DNA from: a virus
DNA: 26,763 bases
IMG/VR virus record: IMGVR_UViG_3300014501_000059
Coordinates: 1-26,763 of that record
Strand: one strand, 5' to 3'
Numbering within the stretch: the first letter of the stretch is position 1; every line of letters begins with the position of its first letter. The notes under the pieces are model-generated. The model was not told where the DNA came from. It saw nothing but the letters and a program-made list of their open reading frames with translations, and did not search any database. The position numbers and the translations under genes are program-made. Of this stretch, positions 9,650-17,285 are shown one piece after another.

Positions 9650-10828
9650 TTAACCGTAACCGCCACCAAAGCCTCCTCTGGTACTTCCTGTTGATCTGTT
9701 TATTCCACCATACCATCCACCACCACGTCTACCAAATCCAGGTAGTTCATTGTAGTAAGAAGGCTTGCCGGATATAGCTTTCCACTTCTGTAAGGAAGGA
9801 AGCTGTCGACTGACCTCTTGTTCAGCCTTCTCATGAGACTGTTGCTTAAGTTCATAGAAAGCTAGAGATTTGGACTCTGCTAGAAACAATGGGACTTGTT
9901 GTTCATCTAACTCAGGTATGAAGTTATCTTCCTGTAAGAATGTAGGAACAACCCATGCCAGAGCCATAGTCTTACTAGCCTGCAATGTAGTATCTTGGGT
10001 ATTATCGTAGCTGTCAAAGATTAAGTAATAATTCTGAAAGACTGTACAATACTCAGGCTGTTTATCGTTCTTATAATAGAATGTATAGTTATCCTTATTA
10101 CCTGTAGAATTATTCTGTATAGTTACCGTCATACTTTCTACATCAGACTCAGAAAGATTGAACTTAGTAACCATGTTCAAGAAGGCATCTATAGAAAGCA
10201 TCTCTACTTCCTTATACCCAGGACCATATAGAGAGCTGCTACTCTGGCTGATAAGCCAACTGGTAAATGTACCAGACCCTTCATAACTAGTAATGTTTAG
10301 AACTAATGTAGTACCTGTGTAACTTGTAACAGTACCAGACATGTTGTTCTGATTAGCAGATGTTGCAGTTACATATGCAGTACTACCAGCTACTATTGCA
10401 GTCTGATTGGCAGGGACTGTAAATGTAATAGAGCCGGTCCCAATTGTATTTGAAGTAGTGGAATTAACAACCCATCCACTAGAGTTGTTCTGCAAGTCTG
10501 TGTTAACATCATGCTGTGAATAGGCTCCATACTGATCTGTAAATGTATTACCGTCCGAAGGATTAGTATCGAAGTATTTAATCCATTCAATACGACTTGT
10601 ACCTGCAGGACGTGTCATTAGAACAGGCTGTGCAGCATTATTAGAAGGTGTTAGTTGTATTAGTTGGTTATGTTCAGGCAGATCATACCGACCGATCATA
10701 TTGTAATAAGTCTGCTCTATGATATTAGCAACCTGCTGACTTTCAGTAGTATCTCCAATAGAATTGATTTCATCAGAGCCCATAGAGCTAAGGATGTTTT
10801 GTACATATTGGAGTAGAGAATACTTCAT
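9650..10828 (-). CDS. Tail tubular protein A-like (gatekeeper / head-tail adaptor)
   Basis: This is a 392-residue protein. ATG at 10828 overlaps the upstream stop (TAATG). The N-terminus (VQNILSSMGSDEINSIGDTT, then ESQQVANIIEQTYYNMIGR and DLPEH) matches the pattern I know from podovirus tail tubular A / gp11-like proteins, which form the adaptor ring under the portal. About residues 120-196 form a Ser/Thr/Gly-rich insert (SGTVTSYTGTTLVLNI) that looks like a separate beta domain. The helical framework then resumes (LAFYELKQQSHEKAEQEVSR). The last 30 residues are Gly/Arg-rich and probably disordered. The insert makes the protein about twice the usual size of T7 gp11. Role confidence is high; the insert's role is unknown. 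Confidence 0.85.
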   Translation of the reverse strand: MKYSLLQYVQNILSSMGSDEINSIGDTTESQQVANIIEQTYYNMIGRYDLPEHNQLIQLTPSNNAAQPVLMTRPAGTSRIEWIKYFDTNPSDGNTFTDQYGAYSQHDVNTDLQNNSSGWVVNSTTSNTIGTGSITFTVPANQTAIVAGSTAYVTATSANQNNMSGTVTSYTGTTLVLNITSYEGSGTFTSWLISQSSSSLYGPGYKEVEMLSIDAFLNMVTKFNLSESDVESMTVTIQNNSTGNKDNYTFYYKNDKQPEYCTVFQNYYLIFDSYDNTQDTTLQASKTMALAWVVPTFLQEDNFIPELDEQQVPLFLAESKSLAFYELKQQSHEKAEQEVSRQLPSLQKWKAISGKPSYYNELPGFGRRGGGWYGGINRSTGSTRGGFGGGYG

Positions 10829-11253
10829 TAGATATCCTTAAACAATGAACCTATTAGATTGATACCTACTGCTAACCCAGTTTGAATTCCTAATAGAGAT
10901 GCAACTAAAGACCATTCATAAGTATCATAAGGTTTAGGTAGAGCTATAAACTTCCAAGAACCTACTTGGTGTGCCCAATAGGGTATACCGAAGAATGGAC
11001 AGGAGTCTAAGAAGACGCCGCCCATGTGGTATATAGGAGGTAGTAATGCAGCAGCAATCAAATACTGTGTGATCTTCATGCTGCTCAGCATTTTAGCTCT
11101 AGTCTGGTAGTTAGACGCAGCTGCTTGTATAGAAGCTACGTCTACAGTACCTTCTGCAGAATACTTAGCGTTGGAACTAGAGGCAATGTCAGAGACAATG
11201 CCTGAGAGATTACCTGATACAAGTTTCCACAATAGACCTAAGAAGAATAGCAT
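10828..11253 (-). CDS. Putative membrane protein of the lysis/tail junction
   Basis: This is a 141-residue protein starting MLFFLGLLWK, with the ATG overlapping the previous stop by one base. An N-terminal hydrophobic segment is followed by a polar stretch (about residues 20-55). A second hydrophobic segment comes near 60-80 (ITQYLIAAALLPPIYHMGGV) and a third near the C-terminus (SLVASLLGIQTGLAVGINLI). Two Cys/Trp-containing loops lie between them. The topology and the position after an endolysin and other small membrane proteins fit a holin or other envelope-acting lysis protein. No family signature is certain. It could also be a virion-associated membrane protein. Confidence 0.7.
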   Translation of the reverse strand: MLFFLGLLWKLVSGNLSGIVSDIASSSNAKYSAEGTVDVASIQAAASNYQTRAKMLSSMKITQYLIAAALLPPIYHMGGVFLDSCPFFGIPYWAHQVGSWKFIALPKPYDTYEWSLVASLLGIQTGLAVGINLIGSLFKDI

Positions 11254-11600
11254 TATTCGTCTACATCCGCTTTTCTACGTCTGGCAAGTTCAACACCTAT
11301 GCCTTGAGCAACCATTATACCACCTAACCACATAATCTGCTTCTGATTAAACCCGGTGCCTATATCTAGGCCGAGTAAAGGAGACCAGTCTAGCGCTCCT
11401 ATCACGGCGGTTATGAAACCAGTTAAGACAGTTATACGTGAGAGTAGAATGGTTTCAGAATGAAGGAATAGACCTTTAACCCAGAACCATTTAGTTTGTG
11501 GTTGTAGTTGCAGAAACTGTTGGTGTAACAGGGCTTGCTGTCGTAACAACTGTCGTTGTTTTGCTAGGGTCGATCCAGTTTTTGATTGCCGCGATGTCAT
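11253..11600 (-). CDS. Putative two-helix membrane protein, holin candidate
   Basis: This frame encodes 115 residues ending RRRKADVDE. Two hydrophobic segments (SRITVLTGFITAVIGALDWS and QIMWLGGIMVAQGIGV) flank a short Gly/Asn loop, and the C-terminus is basic then acidic. This is the shape of a class II (two-helix) holin. The ATG at 11600 gives a Gln/Arg-rich N-terminal tail that overlaps the upstream 74-residue gene by 110 bases in another frame. No ATG in frame lies after that upstream stop, so either the genes truly overlap or a non-ATG start is used further in. The hydrophobic part is well supported; the N-terminus is not. Confidence 0.65.
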   Translation of the reverse strand: MTSRQSKTGSTLAKQRQLLRQQALLHQQFLQLQPQTKWFWVKGLFLHSETILLSRITVLTGFITAVIGALDWSPLLGLDIGTGFNQKQIMWLGGIMVAQGIGVELARRRKADVDE

Positions 11601-11715
11601 TCTTAATATCCGTTATTGTGCCTGAGATGCCTGTCCGCCCGACTAGGTAACCAATGCCTAGAAGAATAATATCAACGACACCAACAATGATATCGTGGTT
11701 GAATGTAGAGTCCAT
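11491..11715 (-). CDS. Small single-pass membrane protein of the lysis cassette
   Basis: This is a 74-residue protein from ATG 11715, two bases after the endolysin stop (TAAACATG). A longer in-frame version from 11796 would overlap the endolysin and is rejected. Residues 7-30 are hydrophobic (IIVGVVDIILLGIGYLVG). A short amphipathic helix follows (TITDIKNDIAAIKNWID) and then a Thr/Val-rich tail. One N-terminal membrane helix with a soluble coil next to an endolysin fits a spanin-like or accessory lysis protein. The Thr-rich tail is encoded where the next gene overlaps, which may explain its low complexity. Confidence 0.7.
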   Translation of the reverse strand: MDSTFNHDIIVGVVDIILLGIGYLVGRTGISGTITDIKNDIAAIKNWIDPSKTTTVVTTASPVTPTVSATTTTN

Positions 11716-11717
11716 GT

Positions 11718-12311
11718 TTAAGGAGCCTTTCGTGTTAAAGCGTGTACCCCCAGCCAGATCAGTATAGCAGCTAGAACTGTGCCACCTGCAATCCAAGGCC
11801 AGAGATGATGAGGAGTAGTTGCGAGAGCTGCACCGCCAGCAACAACAACTGCACCAGCAGAACCGTGTGCAGCTATTGGAGCGTCAGGAGTTAGGAACTG
11901 TGTCTGCTCAGTCTTACGTCGCCCGATAATTTCTGGGGGCTTAGACCATTGCATAATAGCAGTTGCTGCTCCTTTGTAATCTTTTTGATTAAGCAGTTTC
12001 ATTGAATTAGATTTAAGGAATGCAGGACCTACGTTGTATACGATACTGACATAAGCATCAAACTGGTTCTGTGTAACAGGAACTTTAATAGCAGCATTAA
12101 GCTGTTTGATTATAGGTTGTAAGTCTGCAGTAAGAATAGCATCGTTCTGTGCCTTAGTAATAGTCATACCTTTCTTAACTTTAGGAGGACCTGCAGCAGA
12201 AGTGTGTCCTGTACCAATAGTCCATACACCTACACTATCTTGGTAGGCAGTAAGGATTACCCCTTCACGTTGTATAATCTTTTGTAAGCCTGCGTTACTT
12301 AGTTGCATCAT
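11718..12311 (-). CDS. Endolysin, T4-type lysozyme (GH24) with C-terminal membrane helix
   Basis: This is a 197-residue protein. The first ATG is at 12311; a TTG three bases upstream is an alternative. It cleaves the glycan strands of peptidoglycan. The catalytic triad of the GH24 family is visible with T4 lysozyme spacing: E16 in QREG, D25 in AYQD and T31 in VWTIGTGHT. The substrate-binding core continues to about residue 140 (FDAYVSIVYNVG). Residues 145-165 are Ala/Gly/Val-rich. Residues 170-192 form a clear hydrophobic helix (LWPWIAGGTVLAAILIWLGV), followed by a basic tail. The anchor is at the C-terminus, unlike signal-anchor-release endolysins, where it is N-terminal. The start overlaps the end of the 54-residue gene in another frame. 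Confidence 0.93.
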   Translation of the reverse strand: MMQLSNAGLQKIIQREGVILTAYQDSVGVWTIGTGHTSAAGPPKVKKGMTITKAQNDAILTADLQPIIKQLNAAIKVPVTQNQFDAYVSIVYNVGPAFLKSNSMKLLNQKDYKGAATAIMQWSKPPEIIGRRKTEQTQFLTPDAPIAAHGSAGAVVVAGGAALATTPHHLWPWIAGGTVLAAILIWLGVHALTRKAP

Positions 12312-12459
12312 CAACCACTTCTACAGGCGTAGCTGCCTGGAGTTTCTTATTCAGAACTACAGCAGCTTCTGCAACCAGAAGTCCACCTTGCTTGGTAGCT
12401 AGATCAAGTAGTTGAGACAGCGCGTTTAGTTCTTCTTTAGTAAATTGTACCGTAAACAT
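12295..12459 (-). CDS. Small 54-residue protein upstream of endolysin
   Basis: ATG at 12459 is preceded by a strong ribosome site (TAAGGAG, five bases upstream of the start), which also carries the stop codon of the preceding gene. The product starts MFTVQFTKEELNALSQLLDL and is a small acidic, Leu/Ala-rich, probably helical soluble protein ending VEVVDDATK. Its last codons overlap the endolysin start in another frame, so the two are probably translationally coupled. Similar short helical proteins (FTxEELxxLxxLLD pattern) are common in phage late operons, with no known function. The good ribosome site and tight fit make it very likely a real gene. Confidence 0.8.
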   Translation of the reverse strand: MFTVQFTKEELNALSQLLDLATKQGGLLVAEAAVVLNKKLQAATPVEVVDDATK

Positions 12460-12467
12460 GTATCTCC

Positions 12468-12737
12468 TTATGAGATTGGTGTAGTTGAAATTAAGTCAGG
12501 CATTATGACTGCATTCTTTGATTGATTATACTGCCACTGTTGAACTTGTGAAAGTAGATTAGTCAACACTGCTCCTGCAATCCATTGTAAAGACTGTGTA
12601 GGAGTCGCGTCGGGAATTTGACTCAACGATGTAGCATAAGAAATTACAGTAGCTAAATCAGCGTCTGCGATATTGACTCCGACTGACTCTGTTAAAGAGG
12701 GAGAGTCAGAGGTTGCCGTGAATGTAATTGTACCCAT
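12468..12737 (-). CDS. Small fibre-adjacent hypothetical protein
   Basis: This is an 89-residue protein starting MGTITFTATS. The ATG at 12737 is chosen because an AAAGGAT ribosome site lies seven bases upstream. The in-frame start at 12764 would overlap the fibre gene. The N-terminus is beta-like and polar, and the middle is helical (LATVISYATSLSQIP). A hydrophobic patch follows (SLQWIAGAVLTNLLSQVQQW). It directly follows the larger tail fibre gene, so a role in fibre assembly or as a small virion part is possible. I do not recognise the family. Confidence 0.75.
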   Translation of the reverse strand: MGTITFTATSDSPSLTESVGVNIADADLATVISYATSLSQIPDATPTQSLQWIAGAVLTNLLSQVQQWQYNQSKNAVIMPDLISTTPIS

Positions 12738-12748
12738 TTGAAAATCCT

Positions 12749-14929
12749 TTATACTGCTACCCAAGAAGAGCCGTTATACGTAACAAGGGCGTATGCCGAA
12801 CCACCACCTGCCCCGATCAAAACATTACTCGTGGCGTCTGAAACTAGTGCGATAGCACCGGTAGCTTGTCCAGTAGGAAGTGTGGTCACTGTATAGACAT
12901 GCATATTTGCAACAGTACCTAAAGTAATAGAAGACATAGACATTGTACCAGAGGCATTAGGCGTACTCTGAGAAGTGCTTACTTCTAAAGCTCCGGCAGC
13001 AGTAGGAAATAGCCAAGTGTCAGGAAGGTATTGGCCGGAACGTATAAAGCCAAACATATCAGCTCCGATACAACTGGACCCATCACTAGCCGTCCAATCT
13101 ACGTTGAAATATGGAGAAAACTGCTTGCCAATTCGTATGAAATAGCTGGCTGCTGTTCCATACGTTCCCGAGATACCTATGCCCCCCACAAAATTGGATG
13201 GCGAATTAAAGATCAAAGTTGGACGAAAGTGCGTTCCGATTGAGTAGTCGGCGTAATATAATTGCGTTGTGCTGCTTCCGCCGCCGCCACCAATTTGCAC
13301 CGCTAAGCCACCGACACCGGTGATCCCGTTTGGCAAGACACTGAAAATAGAAGTGCCACCTGCTTGGACGTCTAACAAAGTAGTAGCTGAACCACTAGCC
13401 GTATTGGTAATATTGATTTTTAGACCAGCCCCAATAACGCTACTGCTAGTATTTAACGTACCAGATACCGTAATGCCCGGAGAAACAGAACTAGAACCTG
13501 TGATTGATCCTGACGAAATAGCTATCGCGTTGGTATTGACTGCCGGCGTAACTGATTGAGTAGCAGTAAAAGTTTGAGTCAGTCCTAGTCCGGCTATTAT
13601 TTGAGACGTCGCCGGAAATGTCATACCCGTACCGTCTGTGCCCCCAAATGTCAATGTATTTTGTATGGTTAAGATTTTTCCAGGAACCGTTATAAAATTA
13701 CTGGCAGTAATAGGTCCGGCAACTATAGCACTTTGATCTTGCCCTAAAGTCAAGGCTGCGGTCATAATTGTTGAATTATTAGGTATTGTTGAAAACACTA
13801 AGGATGAGCCGTTGTTAGAACCAGTCCAAATTTGAGTAGTGTATGCTTCAATTAGAGTCGCCGGAGCATAAGACGTTCCATAAGCATATGTATAAATCTG
13901 AGAAAGAAGGTCTCCATTTTGATTTGCAGTAGGAGAAGCTATAGTACCACGCGCTGTTTGCAACAGAAAGTATGGAATTTTATTTGTACCGGCAGTGTTT
14001 ATTTGCAACGCTATGTTTGAACCAGAAGCAGCTACGATTTGCATAGAACCCGTAGAAAATAATGGCGGTGCTGTGGAACCACTTTGATTATTAATAACGG
14101 CTCCGGTAGCAGATAGAGTTGTAAAATGACCGGCAGCAGGAGTGGTACCTCCAATTATAGAAGCATTAATTCCGCCCGATCCCCAAGTACCGCTATCTGA
14201 ACCCGTGAACGTTCCACTTAATGTTTCTGCAGCAACAGTATTAGTTCCAGTAAAGGTAGGGGAGGCTGACATAACAACATTACCGGTGCCGGTGATTGCA
14301 TATTCACCTAACGTACCACCATTGTTATATTCTATACGTCCTGAAGTACCACTAGCAATAGAAGTAGTACCGACTGTAATTGTAGTGGCGCTTGCAGGCG
14401 GAGTCGCCCACGTGCCATCTCCACGCCAAAACGTAGTAGAGGTAGCAGATGTGCCTGAATTAAGATGAGTGACACCCAAGTTTCCGGTGACACCTCCATT
14501 ACCAGAACCTGCTAAATTTATAGCGGATAAATAACTTCCAGAAATAGTTCCTGAAGTAATCTGGCTCCCTGCAAAAGAAAGTGAACTTACCGCTTCAGCA
14601 CCTACAACACCAGCGTTATCATACAAGAGGTAATTTGGAGTACCTCCGGTAATAGTTGTAGTACCTACAGCTAGGATCAGAGCAGGAATAGAACCATCTA
14701 AATCTTCTAATCTAACTGGATCAGCAGGACCGGCAGGAGCAGGTAGATTAAGGATACGATTAGAATTCATATCCAAATTAGCCTGCATTGCATTAGGCAG
14801 AGTCCCATCCAATGCAACTGCATCCAAGAATGCAGCTATGATTGCTGCATTATTAGCATTAATGGCATTAATTGCCGTAGTCTCATTTTGGAGACTAGCT
14901 AAATTAGTAAGTGAAACGTCAATAGCCAT
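12749..14929 (-). CDS. Tail fibre protein 2 (long)
   Basis: This is a 726-residue protein starting MAIDVSLTNLASLQN, with an AAAGGT ribosome site nine bases upstream. Residues 1-75 form a fibre attachment domain, including QANLDMNSNRILNLPAPAGP, a motif widespread in phage tail fibres. The body is Gly/Ser/Thr-rich with repeated fibre phrases (TSATSTTFWRGDGTWATPP and NVVMSASPTFTG). About residues 230-640 look like a shaft with interspersed beta modules. The C-terminus (ALVSDATSNVLIGAGGGSAY, then VTYNGSSWVAV) is a small cap often seen in fibre proteins. It should form the distal host-binding fibre. It lies just after a shorter paralogue with the same N-terminal domain. Base composition of its centre is somewhat more G+C-rich than that of its neighbours. 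Confidence 0.9.
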   Translation of the reverse strand: MAIDVSLTNLASLQNETTAINAINANNAAIIAAFLDAVALDGTLPNAMQANLDMNSNRILNLPAPAGPADPVRLEDLDGSIPALILAVGTTTITGGTPNYLLYDNAGVVGAEAVSSLSFAGSQITSGTISGSYLSAINLAGSGNGGVTGNLGVTHLNSGTSATSTTFWRGDGTWATPPASATTITVGTTSIASGTSGRIEYNNGGTLGEYAITGTGNVVMSASPTFTGTNTVAAETLSGTFTGSDSGTWGSGGINASIIGGTTPAAGHFTTLSATGAVINNQSGSTAPPLFSTGSMQIVAASGSNIALQINTAGTNKIPYFLLQTARGTIASPTANQNGDLLSQIYTYAYGTSYAPATLIEAYTTQIWTGSNNGSSLVFSTIPNNSTIMTAALTLGQDQSAIVAGPITASNFITVPGKILTIQNTLTFGGTDGTGMTFPATSQIIAGLGLTQTFTATQSVTPAVNTNAIAISSGSITGSSSVSPGITVSGTLNTSSSVIGAGLKINITNTASGSATTLLDVQAGGTSIFSVLPNGITGVGGLAVQIGGGGGSSTTQLYYADYSIGTHFRPTLIFNSPSNFVGGIGISGTYGTAASYFIRIGKQFSPYFNVDWTASDGSSCIGADMFGFIRSGQYLPDTWLFPTAAGALEVSTSQSTPNASGTMSMSSITLGTVANMHVYTVTTLPTGQATGAIALVSDATSNVLIGAGGGSAYALVTYNGSSWVAV

Positions 14930-14939
14930 TTATGTACCT

Positions 14940-16061
14940 TTAGAATATTGGTTGAATAACTAGAGTGACAGTGCCGGTGCAACCTGCACCCTCGGCAGTA
15001 GCTACTCTAAAATATAACGTAGAAAGATTGTAACAAGTAGTAGTAGCTGCGATAGTCATAGCCTGCATATTAAGAGCAGTGTTTGCCGTATTACTAGTAT
15101 TGGTCATAGCAGCAACAGTAACAATAGCTGTGCCGCTAGCGCCTGCTGCAGGATATAAACCTGCAGTAGCTGTAGTCATAGTATGAGAAGCATTAGATAT
15201 AATTAAGTCTACAACTCGATAGTAAGTAAACCCTGTGGGTAAAGCTGGGATTGTTATTGAAGTATCTGTATTAGTAGCATTAAAGTTAACACCTGTCGTT
15301 ACTATGGTAATTCTACCAGAGCCAATCATAGCCTGTACTTGAGGTACGGTGAGATCAGCTGCGTTAGCAGTAGAGCCTGTGTTATTACCCTTGAGGGTAT
15401 TAGTAGCCATCTGAGCTAGAGAGGCATTAGTAACTAGATTAGTAGCTGTAAGTGATCCTGTAATTGTGGGACTAACAGCTAGAACAACAGCACCTGTTCC
15501 TGTAGTTCCGTTAGTTAGATTAGCAGCAGAAGGTTGTGCTTGTGTAATAACACCAGCACCACTGATTGCAGTTACGAATTCATTTGTGGTAGCTGCCTTA
15601 GGCACTACCATATTAGATGAAGTACCAGATGAATTTATACCAGTAAGTATATGATTGGTACTGTCTGCATATAAAACATCATAGGTAGATGCTGGCGTAG
15701 CAGGAGCAGCATCTTCTAAGATTGTAAACGGAGTAGCTCCGGACCAAGTATTACTACCATTAAGAAATGGAACCTTAGCCCCGGATGTACCTGTAGGCGG
15801 AATAGTAAGAACTAGAGTAGGATTAGATATAACATCTACAAGCCTAGCTGGAGAGTTAGCTGATCCTGGGGCAGGTAGATTTAATATTTGATTACTATTC
15901 ATATCCAGATTAGATTGCATCTGGTTAGGAGTAACTCCACTTAAAGATAGAACATCTTCAAATGCAGCAGTGATTATAGAATTGTTACTATTAATAGCAG
16001 TGGCAGCAGAAGTTATCTGCTGCGCATTGCTTATATTAGCTAAGGTGATTGTCTCAGCCAT
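14940..16061 (-). CDS. Tail fibre protein 1 (short)
   Basis: This is a 373-residue protein. The start MAETITLANISN (ATG 16061) is chosen because it aligns with the start of the neighbouring long fibre and follows the upstream stop by five bases. A start at 16130 would add 23 unrelated residues that overlap the upstream gene. Residues 1-75 share the attachment domain with the long fibre (MQSNLDMNSNQILNLPAP). The middle has the fibre phrase MATNTLKGNNTGSTANAADL. The C-terminal 130 residues are beta-rich and differ from the other fibre. It may be the proximal or a second fibre that uses the same docking site on the tail. Confidence 0.85.
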   Translation of the reverse strand: MAETITLANISNAQQITSAATAINSNNSIITAAFEDVLSLSGVTPNQMQSNLDMNSNQILNLPAPGSANSPARLVDVISNPTLVLTIPPTGTSGAKVPFLNGSNTWSGATPFTILEDAAPATPASTYDVLYADSTNHILTGINSSGTSSNMVVPKAATTNEFVTAISGAGVITQAQPSAANLTNGTTGTGAVVLAVSPTITGSLTATNLVTNASLAQMATNTLKGNNTGSTANAADLTVPQVQAMIGSGRITIVTTGVNFNATNTDTSITIPALPTGFTYYRVVDLIISNASHTMTTATAGLYPAAGASGTAIVTVAAMTNTSNTANTALNMQAMTIAATTTCYNLSTLYFRVATAEGAGCTGTVTLVIQPIF

Positions 16062-16066
16062 ATCAA

Positions 16067-16594
16067 TTATGAAGTAGTGAACGGTGTAGCCAGAGTACCC
16101 GAAGCTTGGGTAGTACCGGTACAAGACCATTCAGTAGCAGAGAGGCAAGTAAGAGTGAATGTATCCCCAATTCCCGCTCCACCTGTAGTTGTACCATTAA
16201 AGCTGACCGCCACGTCCGTAGACCCGTCGGCAACATAAGCAGTAACAGTACCAGCTTTATTAACAATCATACTGCCTGTGATAAAGATAGTACCTGCGCT
16301 GGTAATAACTTTATTAACTAGAGAGGTATTAACTGTACCAACCACAAAGGTAAACGTAGTACCTATAACCGGGGCTGGCAGAGTAACCGTAGTTCCTGCT
16401 AGGCGATTGAAAGTAAAGATCGTACCAGTTTGTGAAGACGTAGGAGCAGAAGTAGCTGTAGTCAAACTGACCACATCACTTGCACCCAGTCGAGTAGACA
16501 GCGAGGTGCCACTAAGCGTACCTGGAGTAGTGGAACCAAAGAAAATGTCATTGACATATAGAGTGTCACCACTCAGATCGACATTAGTAGCCAT
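16067..16594 (-). CDS. Virion structural protein, probable decoration or head fibre
   Basis: This is a 175-residue protein starting MATNVDLSGD, with a strong ribosome site (AAGGAG) upstream. It is almost entirely beta-type, very rich in Thr, Gly, Ser and Val with few charges. The C-terminal motif is GGAGIGDTFTLTCLSATEWS. Such proteins near the capsid gene are usually capsid decoration or small head fibre proteins. A perfect 8-bp inverted repeat lies in its leader between this gene and the preceding head gene. The function is inferred from composition and position. Confidence 0.7.
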   Translation of the reverse strand: MATNVDLSGDTLYVNDIFFGSTTPGTLSGTSLSTRLGASDVVSLTTATSAPTSSQTGTIFTFNRLAGTTVTLPAPVIGTTFTFVVGTVNTSLVNKVITSAGTIFITGSMIVNKAGTVTAYVADGSTDVAVSFNGTTTGGAGIGDTFTLTCLSATEWSCTGTTQASGTLATPFTTS

Positions 16595-16613
16595 TTATTA
16601 TTCTCCTTATACC

Positions 16614-16637
16614 GGTGTGGGCTTTTACACCCACACC
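16614..16637 (-). other. Perfect stem-loop between two virion genes
   Basis: GGTGTGGG and CCCACACC form an 8-bp G+C-rich stem around an 8-base loop in the leader of the decoration-like gene. On the transcribed strand no T-run follows, so it is not a classical intrinsic terminator. It could be a processing site or a stabiliser that sets different mRNA levels for head genes upstream and fibre genes downstream. This is seen directly; the role is inferred. Confidence 0.6.
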
Positions 16638-16651
16638 AGAATATCAGTAGA

Positions 16652-17272
16652 TTACTGACTGATTACGTTGTACGCGCGGTATCTGATACGAACACGTATT
16701 GCCCCTGCTGTGAAAGCAGCAGTTGCGTATAGCGCAGTCACATAAGATTTATGTGCAGCGGCTGGCAATGTAATCGCATTACCAATGTAACCACCACCAT
16801 AGGTAGACAGAGAGCCGGCAGTCAAATTAAGAACGTTGACTGAGCCCAATGTCGCCAGAGCAGTAGTAGGCATAGCATTGATGAATGCAGTGTTAGATAG
16901 AGCAGTTACAGACGGCTGCGTGGAGACCCACGTAGTTCCGTTAATGCTCTGCGTGACGGTAGAGTACGTAGGCGATGCGCCGATGTATCCTAATCCAACA
17001 GACAGAACAGCAGAGGTGCCTGTAACGGCAACATCAGTGTATGTCTTCACCTCTTCAACCATAATGTACTGCGTCCCATTAACCTCTGGGAAGAAAGTAG
17101 TAAATGACTGAATAAGGGGAAGAGTAGTAAGTGCGGTCATATCGGGGATTGTAACTTCAATCTCCCGAGTTTCACCGTAAGACAGGTAATCGCCACCTTG
17201 TTCTGGCAACGCCTTCTGCGTACCATACTGAAGTGTCATATTATCCTGATTAACCCAAAGACCTCCAACCAT
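16652..17272 (-). CDS. Virion structural protein after the capsid gene
   Basis: This is a 206-residue protein starting MVGGLWVNQDNM, with a very strong ribosome site (AAGGAGGA) immediately after the capsid gene stop. Residues 10-70 include YGTQKALPEQGG, YLSYGETREIEVTIPDMTAL and a FFPEVNG stretch. The rest is Thr/Ala/Ser-rich and beta-like, ending with a basic strand (GAIRVRIRYRAYNVI). There is no membrane segment. Its place, thirteen bases after the major capsid gene, with an equally strong ribosome site, suggests an abundant head protein such as a decoration or cement protein. I do not recognise a named family. Confidence 0.75.
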   Translation of the reverse strand: MVGGLWVNQDNMTLQYGTQKALPEQGGDYLSYGETREIEVTIPDMTALTTLPLIQSFTTFFPEVNGTQYIMVEEVKTYTDVAVTGTSAVLSVGLGYIGASPTYSTVTQSINGTTWVSTQPSVTALSNTAFINAMPTTALATLGSVNVLNLTAGSLSTYGGGYIGNAITLPAAAHKSYVTALYATAAFTAGAIRVRIRYRAYNVISQ

Positions 17273-17285
17273 GATTTATTCCTCC

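Noticed and set aside
13269-14468. Long plus-strand frames opposite the long fibre
   Set aside because: They mirror the Gly/Ser/Thr-rich fibre codons, are Pro/Val-rich, lack ribosome sites and lie antiparallel to a well supported gene.
12749-16061. Diversity-generating retroelement acting on the fibres
   Set aside because: No reverse transcriptase, no template repeat and no adenine-biased variable end were seen in this window.
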